Assembly (NCBI GenBank): GCA_900541565.1
Contig: UQKB01000006.1
Location: 34,836-98,835, forward strand
Length of the DNA stretch: 64,000 bases
Reading direction: 5' to 3'
Source of the DNA: an uncultured Oscillospiraceae bacterium
GTDB lineage: Bacteria; Bacillota; Clostridia; Oscillospirales; Acutalibacteraceae
Shown piece after piece: positions 8,133 to 18,081 of this stretch. Made by a program: the position numbers and the translations under genes. The notes under the pieces are model-generated. The model ran no database searches. It had not been told where the DNA came from and worked only from the letters and a program-made list of their open reading frames with translations. Position 1 is the first letter of the stretch; each line of letters starts with the position of its first letter.

Positions 8133-8975
8133 ATGAATAAGGGATTCAAAAAAATAGGCAGATGCTTTTTGCTGCTTCTTCTTTGTGTACTATGCGTTGC
8201 TTTAATGGCCTGCAGCACAGGGAATTCTACACGATCGTCTGACGCAGAAGATTCTGCGGCAGGTTCAATGGACAGTGCGGATTCAAAAATTGATCCAGAA
8301 AATGAGGAATCTGAAATTACGACCGAAGATGTAACAGATTATACAGATCAGGCTACGGCTCCGGATGAATATGTAATTGAAGATTTTCCTGTGTTACTGC
8401 AAATGCCGGAGCTGCCTACAGGCTGTGAAATTACGGCTTTGACCATGATGCTGCATGCTTATGGCTTTGACGTGGACAAAGTCACAATGGCCACGTCCTA
8501 TCTGCCAACGGAATCCATCAACCTTTATTACGGGGACGACGGCACATTGTATGGGAACGATCTGAATGCATATTTCATTGGCGATCCTACAACAGCATGG
8601 GGATATGTCTGCGGAACAGGGGCAATTGTAACGGCTGCAAATGCGTATTTTAGCGATTGTGGCAGTTCTATGCAGGCTGTGGATATGACAGGCGCGTCGC
8701 CGGAAGAATTGTACCAGTTTGTCAAAGAGGATATACCGGTTCTTGTATGGGTCACCATTGATATGCAGGACAGATACGATCCCGCAGGAATGTGGTATAC
8801 AGAAAGCGGCGTATATGTGGACTGGAGCACAAACGATCACGGGGCAGTCCTGATTGGCTACACAGAGGATACGGTCACGATTGCCGACCCGCTTTCCGGA
8901 CGGATGGTGTATGACAAAGAGCAGTTTGAAGAGGTGTTTGCTTCCCGTTCCAATCAATGTGTAATTTTGCAGTAA
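8133..8975 (+). CDS. Lipoprotein with C39-like cysteine peptidase domain
   Basis: A 280-residue exported protein anchored by lipid. The signal peptide ends in a lipobox LMAC with Cys27. An acidic Ser/Asp-rich spacer (residues 30-80) follows, then a papain-like fold of the Peptidase_C39_2 type. Cys98 in LPTGCEITALTM and His236 in NDHGAVLIGY are the expected catalytic pair, with Asp in TIADPLSG as the likely third residue. Many members of this family in Firmicutes have no known substrate. The ATG at 8133 has GGGGG 9 nt upstream; a TTG at 8124 is possible but less well placed. It ends before a perfect palindromic terminator. Confidence 0.8.
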   Translation: MNKGFKKIGRCFLLLLLCVLCVALMACSTGNSTRSSDAEDSAAGSMDSADSKIDPENEESEITTEDVTDYTDQATAPDEYVIEDFPVLLQMPELPTGCEITALTMMLHAYGFDVDKVTMATSYLPTESINLYYGDDGTLYGNDLNAYFIGDPTTAWGYVCGTGAIVTAANAYFSDCGSSMQAVDMTGASPEELYQFVKEDIPVLVWVTIDMQDRYDPAGMWYTESGVYVDWSTNDHGAVLIGYTEDTVTIADPLSGRMVYDKEQFEEVFASRSNQCVILQ

Positions 8976-9071
8976 ACGGCAAAGCTTGTCCGGGAAGAAT
9001 ACCGTTTGAAACATCAAGCTCAAAAATAGGAACTGTATGTGTGTTGCCTTGATAAAATAAAGGCATTACAA

Positions 9072-9109
9072 AAAACCTGGCGGCCATTGTACAATGGCCG
9101 CCAGGTTTT
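9072..9109. terminator. Perfect 38-nt palindrome, bidirectional terminator
   Basis: Positions 9072-9090 and 9091-9109 are exact reverse complements (19 bp, no unpaired loop base in DNA), with A4 and T4 at the ends. It lies between convergent genes, so it can stop transcription from both sides. Confidence 0.85.
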
Positions 9110-9205
9110 CTTCGGAAAACAGAAAAAATATTAAAAGGTAAATTTTTAAAACCGAATAAAATAAAAAAAGCATAAAAATGGCCTGCAAATTTTTTCCACA
9201 GGCGA

Positions 9206-10087
9206 TCAAACCGTCTTCCATGCATCTTCAAAGCTTGCAGACCTGCTTGTAAAACACAGCAGGGGCTTTCCGTTCTTTAGCAGGCTGTATTGTACCGTGC
9301 TGGAAAGGCTTTCATGTATGATACGGTTCATGCAGCCGCTTTGTGGTGCATAAAGCGGCTGGGCGTTTTGCTGCAGAAGCCGGGCTTCCAAAAGAAGGGA
9401 GCCCTGCCGGATTAACACAGAATGACTGCTTGCATGCAACACCTTTGCACCGCAATAGGTGGCAAGGCGGTATTGTTTGCCGCCTGTCAATACAATGGCA
9501 ATACAACCGGTAAAAACAGTTGGGCCAATTGGTACGTCTGCAACAGCCAGAGTGATACAGTCCTCGTTTTGATTGCATTGCGTCCATATATACCGGCGCG
9601 GAAAGGACCTGCCGCAGTCGCCCTCTATATAACCTGCACCGTTGTGAAATACATATTCTTTCCCGTTAATTGTAACGCTTCCGTTTACCCGGTGGTACAG
9701 GCTGACTATGCTGTGCCGGCATTGCAGCGCCGGCACAAGGCAAAACATACCCATAATATCATAGTCTGGCGGCGTGCTTCTGCCATAACGTAAAACACCT
9801 TTGACAGTAATACCGTCTGCGTTTAAGTCCAATTTGCATCCGCGCTGTGAAAATATACAGTTTTCAAGACGAATCGCACCGTTGCCGCTGCAAGCGCTGT
9901 ATGCCTCTGGCGGAAATGTTGTAAGGTAGGAGTCTGTATCTGTAAGAATTTGCAGGGTCGCACTTTGCTTTCCGTTTTTGTCCGTATGCAGTGCCGGAAT
10001 AAAGGCAACGGCGCCGTCTGGTCCCTGCTGCTTAAAATACCGTCCCTCAAAGTGACATGTTTTTGTCAAACGTTTTTTACTCTTCAT
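9206..10087 (-). CDS. Tocopherol-cyclase-like protein
   Basis: A 293-residue protein resembling the bacterial tocopherol cyclase family (PF14249), two lipocalin-like barrels that in plants close the chromanol ring. Visible marks include FEGRYFKQQ near the N-terminus, DIMGMFCLVPALQCRHSI, GAGYIEGDCGRSFPRRYIW and FTGCIAIV. Anaerobes make no tocopherol, so the real substrate is unknown. The ATG at 10087 has AGGAGG 8 nt upstream. The longer open frame upstream is the shadow of the neighbouring gene. The start overlaps the stop region of the Rieske-FAD oxidoreductase by 11 nt, so the two are translationally coupled and probably act together. Confidence 0.72.
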   Translation of the reverse strand: MKSKKRLTKTCHFEGRYFKQQGPDGAVAFIPALHTDKNGKQSATLQILTDTDSYLTTFPPEAYSACSGNGAIRLENCIFSQRGCKLDLNADGITVKGVLRYGRSTPPDYDIMGMFCLVPALQCRHSIVSLYHRVNGSVTINGKEYVFHNGAGYIEGDCGRSFPRRYIWTQCNQNEDCITLAVADVPIGPTVFTGCIAIVLTGGKQYRLATYCGAKVLHASSHSVLIRQGSLLLEARLLQQNAQPLYAPQSGCMNRIIHESLSSTVQYSLLKNGKPLLCFTSRSASFEDAWKTV

Positions 10088-11522
10088 TTGAAAGATCCTC
10101 CTGTGCGGGGCCGTCCTGCAGGTGGCCCGTATGATCAAACCGGGAACCGTGGCACGGGCAATCCCAGCTTTTTTCTTCGGGGTTCCATTCCAGCTGGCAC
10201 CCCAAATGGGGACAACGCGTGGAAACCGATACCGTTTTTCCGTCGCTTGTCCTGTATACACCCCTTTTTTTTCCTTGATGTTGTGCAATACCGCCGTGTC
10301 CGGGCAAAATTTCCCGGGATTTTGTGCGCGGCGTTGTAAACAATTGGCGGGAAAGGCCTTTTATTGCATGCGCGCCTTCGTTTAAAAAACTTTTTGCAGA
10401 CGCGCGCGGCGTAAAGCGCCGCGGGGAAAAAAGTGCCGTGCAAGGGAGCGGCTGCTGTGTAATCAGGCCGCATAAAAGGATAGCCGCTACCATGGCGTTT
10501 GTCATGCCCCACTTTTGGTAACCTGTAGCTACGTACCAATTGGGTCGGGAAGAGGAAAAGCGGCCAATATAAGGCAGCCCGTCCAGCGTTATGCAGTCCT
10601 GTGCAGACCACCGCAGATACGGTGTGCTTCCCGGGAAAAGTGCGGCAGCCTTTTTAAGCAGTGCCTGGTATTGCCCGCCGTTTTTGTTTTCCCCGGTGCG
10701 GTGTTTCCCCCCTCCCAATAAAAGCAGATCTCCCGCGCTGCGCAGCGACCAGGCATCATCGCTGTCGATGCCTAAATACATGCCCTGCAGGGAAGGGGCG
10801 TTTTGCAGCGCCAGCACATAGCTCCTTTCCTGGTGCATACGCATAAAATAATAGCCCGGCATATTGATAAAGGGATAATGGCAGGCAAAAATAATATGGT
10901 CCGCCTTTACCGTTGCGTTTTCTGTCTGGATATGGTTGTCGGAAACTTCTGTTGCCTTTGTCTTTTCAAAAATACAAAGCGGTTGTGCAACGGCGTTTAA
11001 AAATGCAAGCGGGTCAAATTGCGCCTGCTTTTCAAATTTTACGGCGCCTGCAACGGCAAAGGGCAGTTCTGTCTGATCGGTAAACACAGCGTCAATCCCC
11101 AGCTTCTGCGCATAGATTGTTTCCTTTTCCAGTGCCTGCGCGTTTTTTAGCGTATAAAGATATGCTGGAGCGTTCCGAAAACGGCATTCAATCTGTTTTT
11201 CTTTAATGATTGTGCGATAAGCGGCAAGGGCCTGTTGGCCCGCGTCTGCGTACTGCTTGGCCCGTTGTATTCCAAGCTGCTCAGCAAGCCGTGTATAAAA
11301 CAGGCCGTGCTGTATTGTGATTTTTGCAGTTGTGTTTTTGGTTTGTCCCTGTCCGATCCGGTCGGCTTCTAAAATAACGGTTTCTACGCCATGCTTTTCC
11401 AAATAATAGGCGAGTAAAACCCCGGTAAGACCGCCGCCGATTACAGCGGCCTGTGTGCGAATACTTTTTGTCAGCGGAGGACGAGGGGGGATTTTTGTAT
11501 GCTTGCTCCAAATGGATTCCAT
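10077..11522 (-). CDS. FAD-dependent oxidoreductase with C-terminal Rieske domain
   Basis: A 481-residue fusion of a DAO/GlpO-type flavin oxidoreductase and a Rieske [2Fe-2S] domain. The FAD-binding GxGxxG is seen as AAVIGGGLTGVLLAYYLE (residues 25-42). The Rieske ligands are Cys437 and His439 in CPHLGC, and Cys455 and His458 in CPCHGSRF, with Cys442 and Cys457 as the usual disulfide pair. Such fusions are known in Bacilli and Clostridia without a settled substrate. No signal peptide is seen, so it is probably cytoplasmic. It overlaps the downstream tocopherol-cyclase-like gene by 11 nt, forming a two-gene operon. Confidence 0.88.
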   Translation of the reverse strand: MESIWSKHTKIPPRPPLTKSIRTQAAVIGGGLTGVLLAYYLEKHGVETVILEADRIGQGQTKNTTAKITIQHGLFYTRLAEQLGIQRAKQYADAGQQALAAYRTIIKEKQIECRFRNAPAYLYTLKNAQALEKETIYAQKLGIDAVFTDQTELPFAVAGAVKFEKQAQFDPLAFLNAVAQPLCIFEKTKATEVSDNHIQTENATVKADHIIFACHYPFINMPGYYFMRMHQERSYVLALQNAPSLQGMYLGIDSDDAWSLRSAGDLLLLGGGKHRTGENKNGGQYQALLKKAAALFPGSTPYLRWSAQDCITLDGLPYIGRFSSSRPNWYVATGYQKWGMTNAMVAAILLCGLITQQPLPCTALFSPRRFTPRASAKSFLNEGAHAIKGLSRQLFTTPRTKSREILPGHGGIAQHQGKKRGVYRTSDGKTVSVSTRCPHLGCQLEWNPEEKSWDCPCHGSRFDHTGHLQDGPAQEDLSNEE

Positions 11523-11673
11523 GGTTTCACCTCTTATTTAGCCTTTTCAGAATCTGGAAAAAAATGCATGCAATACAAAAATTGCCGTTTTATTTAAAAG
11601 GCAATGCCGCAAGTAAAATTGTTTTTATGTATATAACAGGCAGGTTTCTAACAATTGGCCTTTGTTAAAATGC

Positions 11674-12999
<1,326 letters not shown>

Positions 13000-13214
13000 T
13001 TATTATCTTCTGCACAGAATGGTTTTATTCCTCCCTTTGCCGAAAAAGGGCATGCATCACAGAAACAAGCTGTATACAAAAAATACACCGCAAATGCAAA
13101 TTGCAACAATCACATTATTGCCCGTTGCAGTATATATTATAGTAGGTTCTAAGGTGCAGAAAGAAACACTGCAACCGTTTTTCTGCGCCTGAAAAGGAAA
13201 GGAGAGCAAACATT

Positions 13215-13529
13215 TTGACAACAATTTATTATACCGTAGAACCGGGCGATACCCTTTGGGGCATTGCGCAGTACTTCGGAACAACTGTAAACGACATAGC
13301 AAGGTATAACGGCCTTGCTTTTCCCGATAAGATTTTTCCAGGGCAGCAATTGCGTATTCCCACAACTGCGGGCCAGGCGCCGATGTGGTATGTGGTTCGC
13401 CCAGGGGACACGCTGTGGAGCATTGGGCAAAGATATGGAATTACCGTACCGGAAATATTGCAGCTGAACAATTTTGACAACCCAGACGTAATTTATCCGG
13501 GCCGCTTGCTCCGTCTGCGCGCCCAGTAA
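13215..13529 (+). CDS. Two-LysM-domain protein
   Basis: A 104-residue protein made almost entirely of two LysM peptidoglycan-binding domains (about residues 5-48 and 57-101). Each opens with a Y-x-V-x-PGDTLWxI signature: YTVEPGDTLWGIAQYFGTT and YVVRPGDTLWSIGQRYGIT. There is no signal peptide, catalytic domain or transmembrane segment. Similar short LysM proteins in spore formers are often spore-coat or cortex-associated, so a sporulation role is possible but inferred. The start is TTG at 13215, with AAGGAG 9-10 nt upstream. A bidirectional terminator follows at 13570-13603. Confidence 0.85.
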   Translation: MTTIYYTVEPGDTLWGIAQYFGTTVNDIARYNGLAFPDKIFPGQQLRIPTTAGQAPMWYVVRPGDTLWSIGQRYGITVPEILQLNNFDNPDVIYPGRLLRLRAQ

Positions 13530-13569
13530 CTTTTATATTACAAACAATCCTCCTTCATATCCTATATAA

Positions 13570-13603
13570 AAAAGCTTCTTCGGCACAATGCGAAGAAGCT
13601 TTT
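13570..13603. terminator. Bidirectional terminator between the LysM and mazF-like genes
   Basis: AAAAGCTTCTTCG (13570-13582) and CGAAGAAGCTTTT (13591-13603) pair perfectly over an 8-nt loop. It lies between convergent genes and has A/T tracts on both sides. Confidence 0.85.
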
Positions 13604-13633
13604 ATTCTTTCTTTATAATCCGTTGCGGGATGC

Positions 13634-14005
13634 CTATGTAGCCTCCCGCATTGCATGGCTTGACGCAAGGCCGAAGCTTATAGAGATTGCTTTGTCAACC
13701 ATGTCCATAGAATGCCCGTCCAGGCAGCCCATTTTTTCCTTCAGGCGGCGTTTGTCAATTGTCCTGATCTGTTCTAAGAGTACGACAGAGTCCTTTAAAA
13801 GCCCACTGTTGACCGTTCCAAGTTGAATGTGCGTGGGCAGCTTTGCCTTTTCCTGCTGACTGGTAATCGCCGCGGCAATTACCGTAGGGCTAAACCGGTT
13901 GCCGACGTCGTTTTGTACAATAAGCACAGGCCGGACGCCGCCCTGTTCCGATCCTACAACGGGACTTAAATCGGCATAAAAAATATCACCGCGTTTAATG
14001 TTCAT
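13634..14005 (-). CDS. ndoA: EndoA/MazF-type mRNA endoribonuclease
   Basis: A 123-residue toxin of the MazF/PemK family, close to Bacillus EndoA, which cuts single-stranded RNA at short sequences and stops translation. Family marks are [20 protein letters not shown] at the N-terminus, RPVLIVQND, the VIAAAITS strand and the [10 protein letters not shown] helix. The ATG at 14005 has AAAGGA upstream. Normally an antitoxin (EndoAI) and often alr lie just upstream. Here the 250 nt between this gene and the next hold no open frame longer than 13 codons in this orientation, and a terminator (14218-14256) separates the genes. The toxin gene is therefore an orphan, at least locally. Confidence 0.92.
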   Translation of the reverse strand: MNIKRGDIFYADLSPVVGSEQGGVRPVLIVQNDVGNRFSPTVIAAAITSQQEKAKLPTHIQLGTVNSGLLKDSVVLLEQIRTIDKRRLKEKMGCLDGHSMDMVDKAISISFGLASSHAMREAT

Positions 14006-14217
14006 GTTTTTACCGTTCCTTTCTCAAGTAAAATTCGTAGATAAACGTCATTTGGATCTTAGGGTAATGCAATACTTACCAGAGACCCCGCGGATCGATT
14101 TTTAAAGTTGAGCAATGATCCTGTGTTTTTATTTTTGCCAGAAAAATTTGGGTTTATACCATTACTCAATACATATTATTAAGGCCAATCCATTTTTGAT
14201 ACTGTATAAATCGTGCA

Positions 14218-14256
14218 AAAAAGCCGCTGCTTTTTATCCCAAAGCAGCGGCTTTTT
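14218..14256 (-). terminator. Intrinsic terminator after the YdcC-position lipoprotein gene
   Basis: A 16-bp stem, 14218-14233 with 14241-14256, and a 7-nt loop; the minus-strand 3' arm ends in a T run. It overlaps the stop codon of the upstream lipoprotein gene and isolates the toxin gene. Confidence 0.85.
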
Positions 14257-14779
14257 AAGTAAATGCTTTTTGATCTTGCAATTCTACTATAAGTGATAAT
14301 TCATTAATTTCTACTTTTTGTATAAATCCGGTTTGATTGTCGCAGGTAATGATAAAATCCCCGCTTTCGCATGTGCCCAAAAAGCATGTGTACGCTTTCT
14401 CGCGCTGTTTAATCGACAACTGCTCCGGCAGCGAACAAGCAGAGAGCACATGGATCAGAGCGCTTGCAAAAGAGGTAGCCGGCAAATATTCTGTATTGGA
14501 CTGACAAAACAGATCTTTATATTCTATACTGCAGGCATCTCCTCCCAGCCACTTAAAACACAGCCCCTGCAGCGTTTCGGGAGCTGTCAGCATTACACTT
14601 GCGACCCCTTCCTTTGTATTGCTGACTTCGCAGGAAAAAACATTTTCGTTTTCCGTTACCTTTGCTGTTGCAGCAAAATCTGTGATGGGATCAATCGGTT
14701 CATCTTGAAAAAAGGTACACGCTGCAAAAAACGCCATAACCGAAATGATGGCAACAGCGACGGGAATAAAACGGCGCAT
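14255..14779 (-). CDS. Putative lipoprotein of unknown function
   Basis: A 174-residue exported lipoprotein: a hydrophobic signal segment then the lipobox FFAAC with Cys21. The rest is a soluble domain with several beta-strand-like stretches and no recognised catalytic motif. In Bacillus and many Clostridia the order is acpS or nnr, then ydcC (sporulation lipoprotein), alr, ndoAI, ndoA. This gene sits in the ydcC position but is shorter than YdcC/LolA-like proteins, so that relationship is only suggested by position. It follows the NAD(P)H-hydrate repair gene after 55 nt and ends in a strong terminator. Confidence 0.65.
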   Translation of the reverse strand: MRRFIPVAVAIISVMAFFAACTFFQDEPIDPITDFAATAKVTENENVFSCEVSNTKEGVASVMLTAPETLQGLCFKWLGGDACSIEYKDLFCQSNTEYLPATSFASALIHVLSACSLPEQLSIKQREKAYTCFLGTCESGDFIITCDNQTGFIQKVEINELSLIVELQDQKAFT

Positions 14780-14834
14780 AACATACCACCTGTATAATCA
14801 TGTAAAATATATACAAACTGTATTTTAAACGTCG

Positions 14835-16376
14835 TTATTTACCTGCAAATGCATTTTTTATAACGTACGGTAAAATTTCAACCATATCTGTGGGCAGCAT
14901 AGACAGCTTTCCATACTTTTCGGCGCAGCAATCACCAGCAAGGCCATGCAGATATACGCCCGCCGCCGCCGCCCGAAACGGCTGTACGCCCTGTGCCGCA
15001 AGCGAAGCAATCATGCCTGCAAGCACATCTCCGCTTCCAGCCTTGGCCATACCGGCGTTCCCGGTAGGGTTGACAAGGGTTTCTCCGTCTGCGCCTGTAA
15101 TCAGGGTTTTCGCTCCTTTCAGCACCGCTATTACGCCGTAGTCCTGTGCCAGACGCTGCGCATAATCAAAGCGGGCGGTTTGTACCTGCTCTGCTGTTAC
15201 ATCAAACAGCCTTGCACATTCCCCGGGATGTGGTGTCAAAATAACCGGCGCTTTTGCTTCTTTTAATATATCTATATGTCCGCACAGCGCATTTATGCCA
15301 TCGGCATCTAAAATCAGCGGAACCCGCACAGCGCGTATAAATTCGTGCACCAGTTTTTGAGAGGCTTCAGAAAGGCCCAGTCCGCATCCAAGCAAAACAG
15401 CACTCGCGCGCTGCGCCTGTTCCAACAAATAGGGAATAGCGCTGCCGGATATCCCGCCGTCGCTGTCCTCCACCGGAATATATACCGGCTGTACCAGCTG
15501 TGATGCAACAATGGGATAAATGCAGCGCGGCAGGGCAAGGCGCACAAGCCCCACGCCGCACCGTAAGGCCGCGTTTGTACTCATAACCGCCGCCCCGGCC
15601 ATACCGTAGCTTCCACAAACCGAAAAAAGCGTCCCGCAGCTGCCTTTGTTGTCAGAAATTTTTCGTACAGGGAGTGCCGTATTTGCATATTGCTCCGTTA
15701 CGGTCTGGTACAGATAGGGGCTTTCTTCTACCAGCGCTTGATCAATTCCAACCGGTGCTACAACCGTTTCCCCACAGTAATCCATAGAGGGATACAACAC
15801 ATGAGCCGCTTTGAGCGTGGTAAACGAAACCGTTACAGTTGCCTGGAATGCGCCGTTTATAACACGGCCCGTGTCGCACTGCACACCGCTGGGCAGGTCA
15901 ATGGAAAGGACTCTGCCGCCTTTAGAATTCACACGCTGTACAAGCTCGTACATTGGCTCCGAAAGGGCGCCCTGAAAGCCAATGCCGTAAAGCGCGTCTA
16001 TAATAAAATCTGCTCCGTCAAGCTTTTCAAATACCTTTTCTTTGCTTTCCCAATAGCGCCAAACAGGCACACCGCAGGCAGAGGCCGCTTTTAATGCCGC
16101 AACGGCATCCGGTGTGCGCGGTTCCCCGTCTATCAATAAAATGACCGCCTGAATACCCTTCTGTTTTAAATATCCAGCCGCAACACAGCCGTCGCCGCCG
16201 TTGTTCCCTTTTCCACATACGACTGCCACCTGACATCCCTGCTTTGCACCCATCCGGTCAAGCAAAACCTGGGCGGCCGCCTGGCCTGCCGTTTTCATAA
16301 GAAAATAATAGGTTGCTCCCTCGTTTACCGCACGCTGTTCAAGCTCACGCATCTGCTGTGCAGACAAAATCTTCAT
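14835..16376 (-). CDS. nnr: Bifunctional NAD(P)H-hydrate epimerase/dehydratase
   Basis: Repairs hydrated, inactive NADH and NADPH. The 513-residue protein fuses an N-terminal epimerase (YjeF_N, about residues 1-215) to a C-terminal ADP/ATP-dependent dehydratase (ribokinase-like, about 225-505). The epimerase has VVCGKGNNGGDGCVAAGYL and IDLPSGV. The dehydratase has LTPHPGECARLF and the late NAGMAKAGSGDVLAGMIASL. The length is typical of the bacterial fusion. The start ATG lies behind GGGGCC with modest spacing. The following lipoprotein and mazF-like gene keep part of a conserved Firmicutes neighbourhood, with alr and the antitoxin missing. Confidence 0.94.
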   Translation of the reverse strand: MKILSAQQMRELEQRAVNEGATYYFLMKTAGQAAAQVLLDRMGAKQGCQVAVVCGKGNNGGDGCVAAGYLKQKGIQAVILLIDGEPRTPDAVAALKAASACGVPVWRYWESKEKVFEKLDGADFIIDALYGIGFQGALSEPMYELVQRVNSKGGRVLSIDLPSGVQCDTGRVINGAFQATVTVSFTTLKAAHVLYPSMDYCGETVVAPVGIDQALVEESPYLYQTVTEQYANTALPVRKISDNKGSCGTLFSVCGSYGMAGAAVMSTNAALRCGVGLVRLALPRCIYPIVASQLVQPVYIPVEDSDGGISGSAIPYLLEQAQRASAVLLGCGLGLSEASQKLVHEFIRAVRVPLILDADGINALCGHIDILKEAKAPVILTPHPGECARLFDVTAEQVQTARFDYAQRLAQDYGVIAVLKGAKTLITGADGETLVNPTGNAGMAKAGSGDVLAGMIASLAAQGVQPFRAAAAGVYLHGLAGDCCAEKYGKLSMLPTDMVEILPYVIKNAFAGK

Positions 16377-16469
16377 GTTTGGGCCCCTTTCTGTTGTCTA
16401 TATTCCTGTAGCTTCTACTTTCTTTCCGTTTCATAAGCCAGTTTCTGCTACCAGTATAATATAAAGAAA

Positions 16470-16493
16470 GGGAGGATGCAATCGCATCCTCCC
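16470..16493 (-). terminator. Terminator at the end of the sortase cassette
   Basis: A perfect 10-bp stem GGGAGGATGC/GCATCCTCCC with a 4-nt loop. On the minus strand it is followed by a T-rich tail (complement of 16461-16469). It ends the operon that finishes at 16534. Confidence 0.8.
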
Positions 16494-16533
16494 TAACAGT
16501 AAGCTTTTTTCTATTGCAAAAGAAAAACACTTG

Positions 16534-17391
16534 TTATTTTGCGCCTATAATGGCTTTTTTCCTGCTTCTGTAATGCATATAGATAAAAAACGCCGAAAGC
16601 AGCGCCAAAACGGCTGCGGCTATAAAGAACGCATTTAAAAACTGTGTAACACACGAATAATACAGGTTAAACAACGCTCTGGACATAATTGCAAGCTTAT
16701 CCAACTTATTGATACAGTAAGCCGCTACGGGAATGACAAGTGTCATCAGCAGCGTTCCCAAAGTGGAATAAGCCAAGTATCGATAGGCCCTGTGCTTCCA
16801 TTTATTAGTCGCAATAATCACAACCGCAATAAGCAGTACTACAAAGGCACAGGCCAGCGTTACATAAAATACCGGCGAGAGCAGCTGGTGGAAATACCCT
16901 GCAATCAGGTCAAAATACGGCAGCTGTACGCGGGAAGCATAAATGCTGGCGGCTTCATTAATGGTTGTAGTAAGGTTTTGCTGCGCTTCCTGCGACACCG
17001 TAAGATTGTTTTCTGCAATATATGCATCCAGCTTTTCACGGAAATACTGTTTAAAGCGCGTAGTGTCTACCGAAGTATCTTCCCCGGAATAAAAGCTTTC
17101 AATGTAATTTGCCACATCCTCGCGCAGGATTACCTCATCCACAAAATTTTCAAAAAACACTTCATTTATGCCGCTGGCGTTCCCAAGATCAATCAATTCT
17201 TCTGTAATTTCGGAAGAAAGCTCAGAAAAATAGTTGGAATCGTTGACCATATTTAAAATATAATTTCTATTTAAAAAGGTTGCCTGTAAAATAATCAGCA
17301 AAACCAGAAAAAAAGACAGCATGGAAAGAAGAAAAGAAAATATAGAATACAATACTTTTGCCAATGTACTTTCCACGGCAGATTTCGGCAT
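16534..17391 (-). CDS. Four-TM membrane protein, third gene of the sortase cassette
   Basis: A 285-residue protein I do not recognise. One N-terminal transmembrane helix (about residues 13-36) is followed by a roughly 130-residue extracytoplasmic region rich in Glu, Asn and Ser. Three more helices follow (about 170-193, 203-225 and 247-270), and the tail is basic (YRSRKK). The extracytoplasmic part has no cysteine and no known catalytic motif. AAAGGAGG supports the ATG at 17391. It begins 15 nt after the sortase stop, so it belongs to the same transcript. It may help present or assemble the sorted protein, but that is inference from position only. Confidence 0.65.
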   Translation of the reverse strand: MPKSAVESTLAKVLYSIFSFLLSMLSFFLVLLIILQATFLNRNYILNMVNDSNYFSELSSEITEELIDLGNASGINEVFFENFVDEVILREDVANYIESFYSGEDTSVDTTRFKQYFREKLDAYIAENNLTVSQEAQQNLTTTINEAASIYASRVQLPYFDLIAGYFHQLLSPVFYVTLACAFVVLLIAVVIIATNKWKHRAYRYLAYSTLGTLLMTLVIPVAAYCINKLDKLAIMSRALFNLYYSCVTQFLNAFFIAAAVLALLSAFFIYMHYRSRKKAIIGAK

Positions 17392-17406
17392 GCGTTTATC
17401 CCTCCT

Positions 17407-18081
17407 TTATTTGTTTACAACGATCTTTGGCCCCGATACCAAACGGGCATATACAAAAAAGCGCTCGTTGGTAAGGCCAAGCTCATCAAAGGGATAACAG
17501 GTGTACATCACAAGATTTTCCTCGTCTGCACCCAGATCCAGTTCTGACGGGTTGGAAGCGCTGCGCACCTCTGTTTTTGTAATGCTATAGGTATAGTTGC
17601 CATAGCTGGTGCGGATGGTCACCACCGCGCCCTCCTGCGCATTTTTCAGGCCGTTAAAATACGTGTTGTTATGGCCGGCAATCAAAATGGTTTTCCCATA
17701 GCCCGGTACAAAACTGCCATTGAAGATCCCCACGCCATTGCGCAGCGCTACGCTGCCATCGCCAAAAAACAAATTAACGTCCTGCACAGATGTGTTTTCC
17801 ACACTGATTTTCCCAAACATTTCACCATATTTGGGATACGTGATATCGGATGCATTGACTGTTTCCTGCACGTCTGTATCTTCTACCGGCACAAAAATAT
17901 TGTTGTATTCCCTGTCATGCTCCAATTTCTGGTCGGCAAAAAACATGTCTGCAACCCCTATAAATGGCGCAAGCAGGGGAGATAACGCAAAGTAAAGAAT
18001 TCCATAAGCTCCTATAAAAAATACAATAGGAAGAATTATAAAATTCTTCCTACTGAACTCTCTTTTAATTTTACGCGTCAT
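17407..18081 (-). CDS. Sortase (class D-like transpeptidase)
   Basis: A membrane-anchored cysteine transpeptidase of 224 residues that cuts a C-terminal sorting motif and links the protein to the wall. The N-terminus has a transmembrane anchor (about residues 13-35). The catalytic residues are visible: His137 in AGHNNTYF, Cys195 in TCYPF and Arg207 in NERFFVYAR. The TCYP box and the size suggest class D or a relative; class assignment is tentative. Its ATG directly follows the TAA of the upstream gene (no gap), so translation is coupled to the gene for its likely dedicated substrate, which ends in an IKTTG sorting signal. A four-TM protein follows after 15 nt. Confidence 0.88.
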   Translation of the reverse strand: MTRKIKREFSRKNFIILPIVFFIGAYGILYFALSPLLAPFIGVADMFFADQKLEHDREYNNIFVPVEDTDVQETVNASDITYPKYGEMFGKISVENTSVQDVNLFFGDGSVALRNGVGIFNGSFVPGYGKTILIAGHNNTYFNGLKNAQEGAVVTIRTSYGNYTYSITKTEVRSASNPSELDLGADEENLVMYTCYPFDELGLTNERFFVYARLVSGPKIVVNK

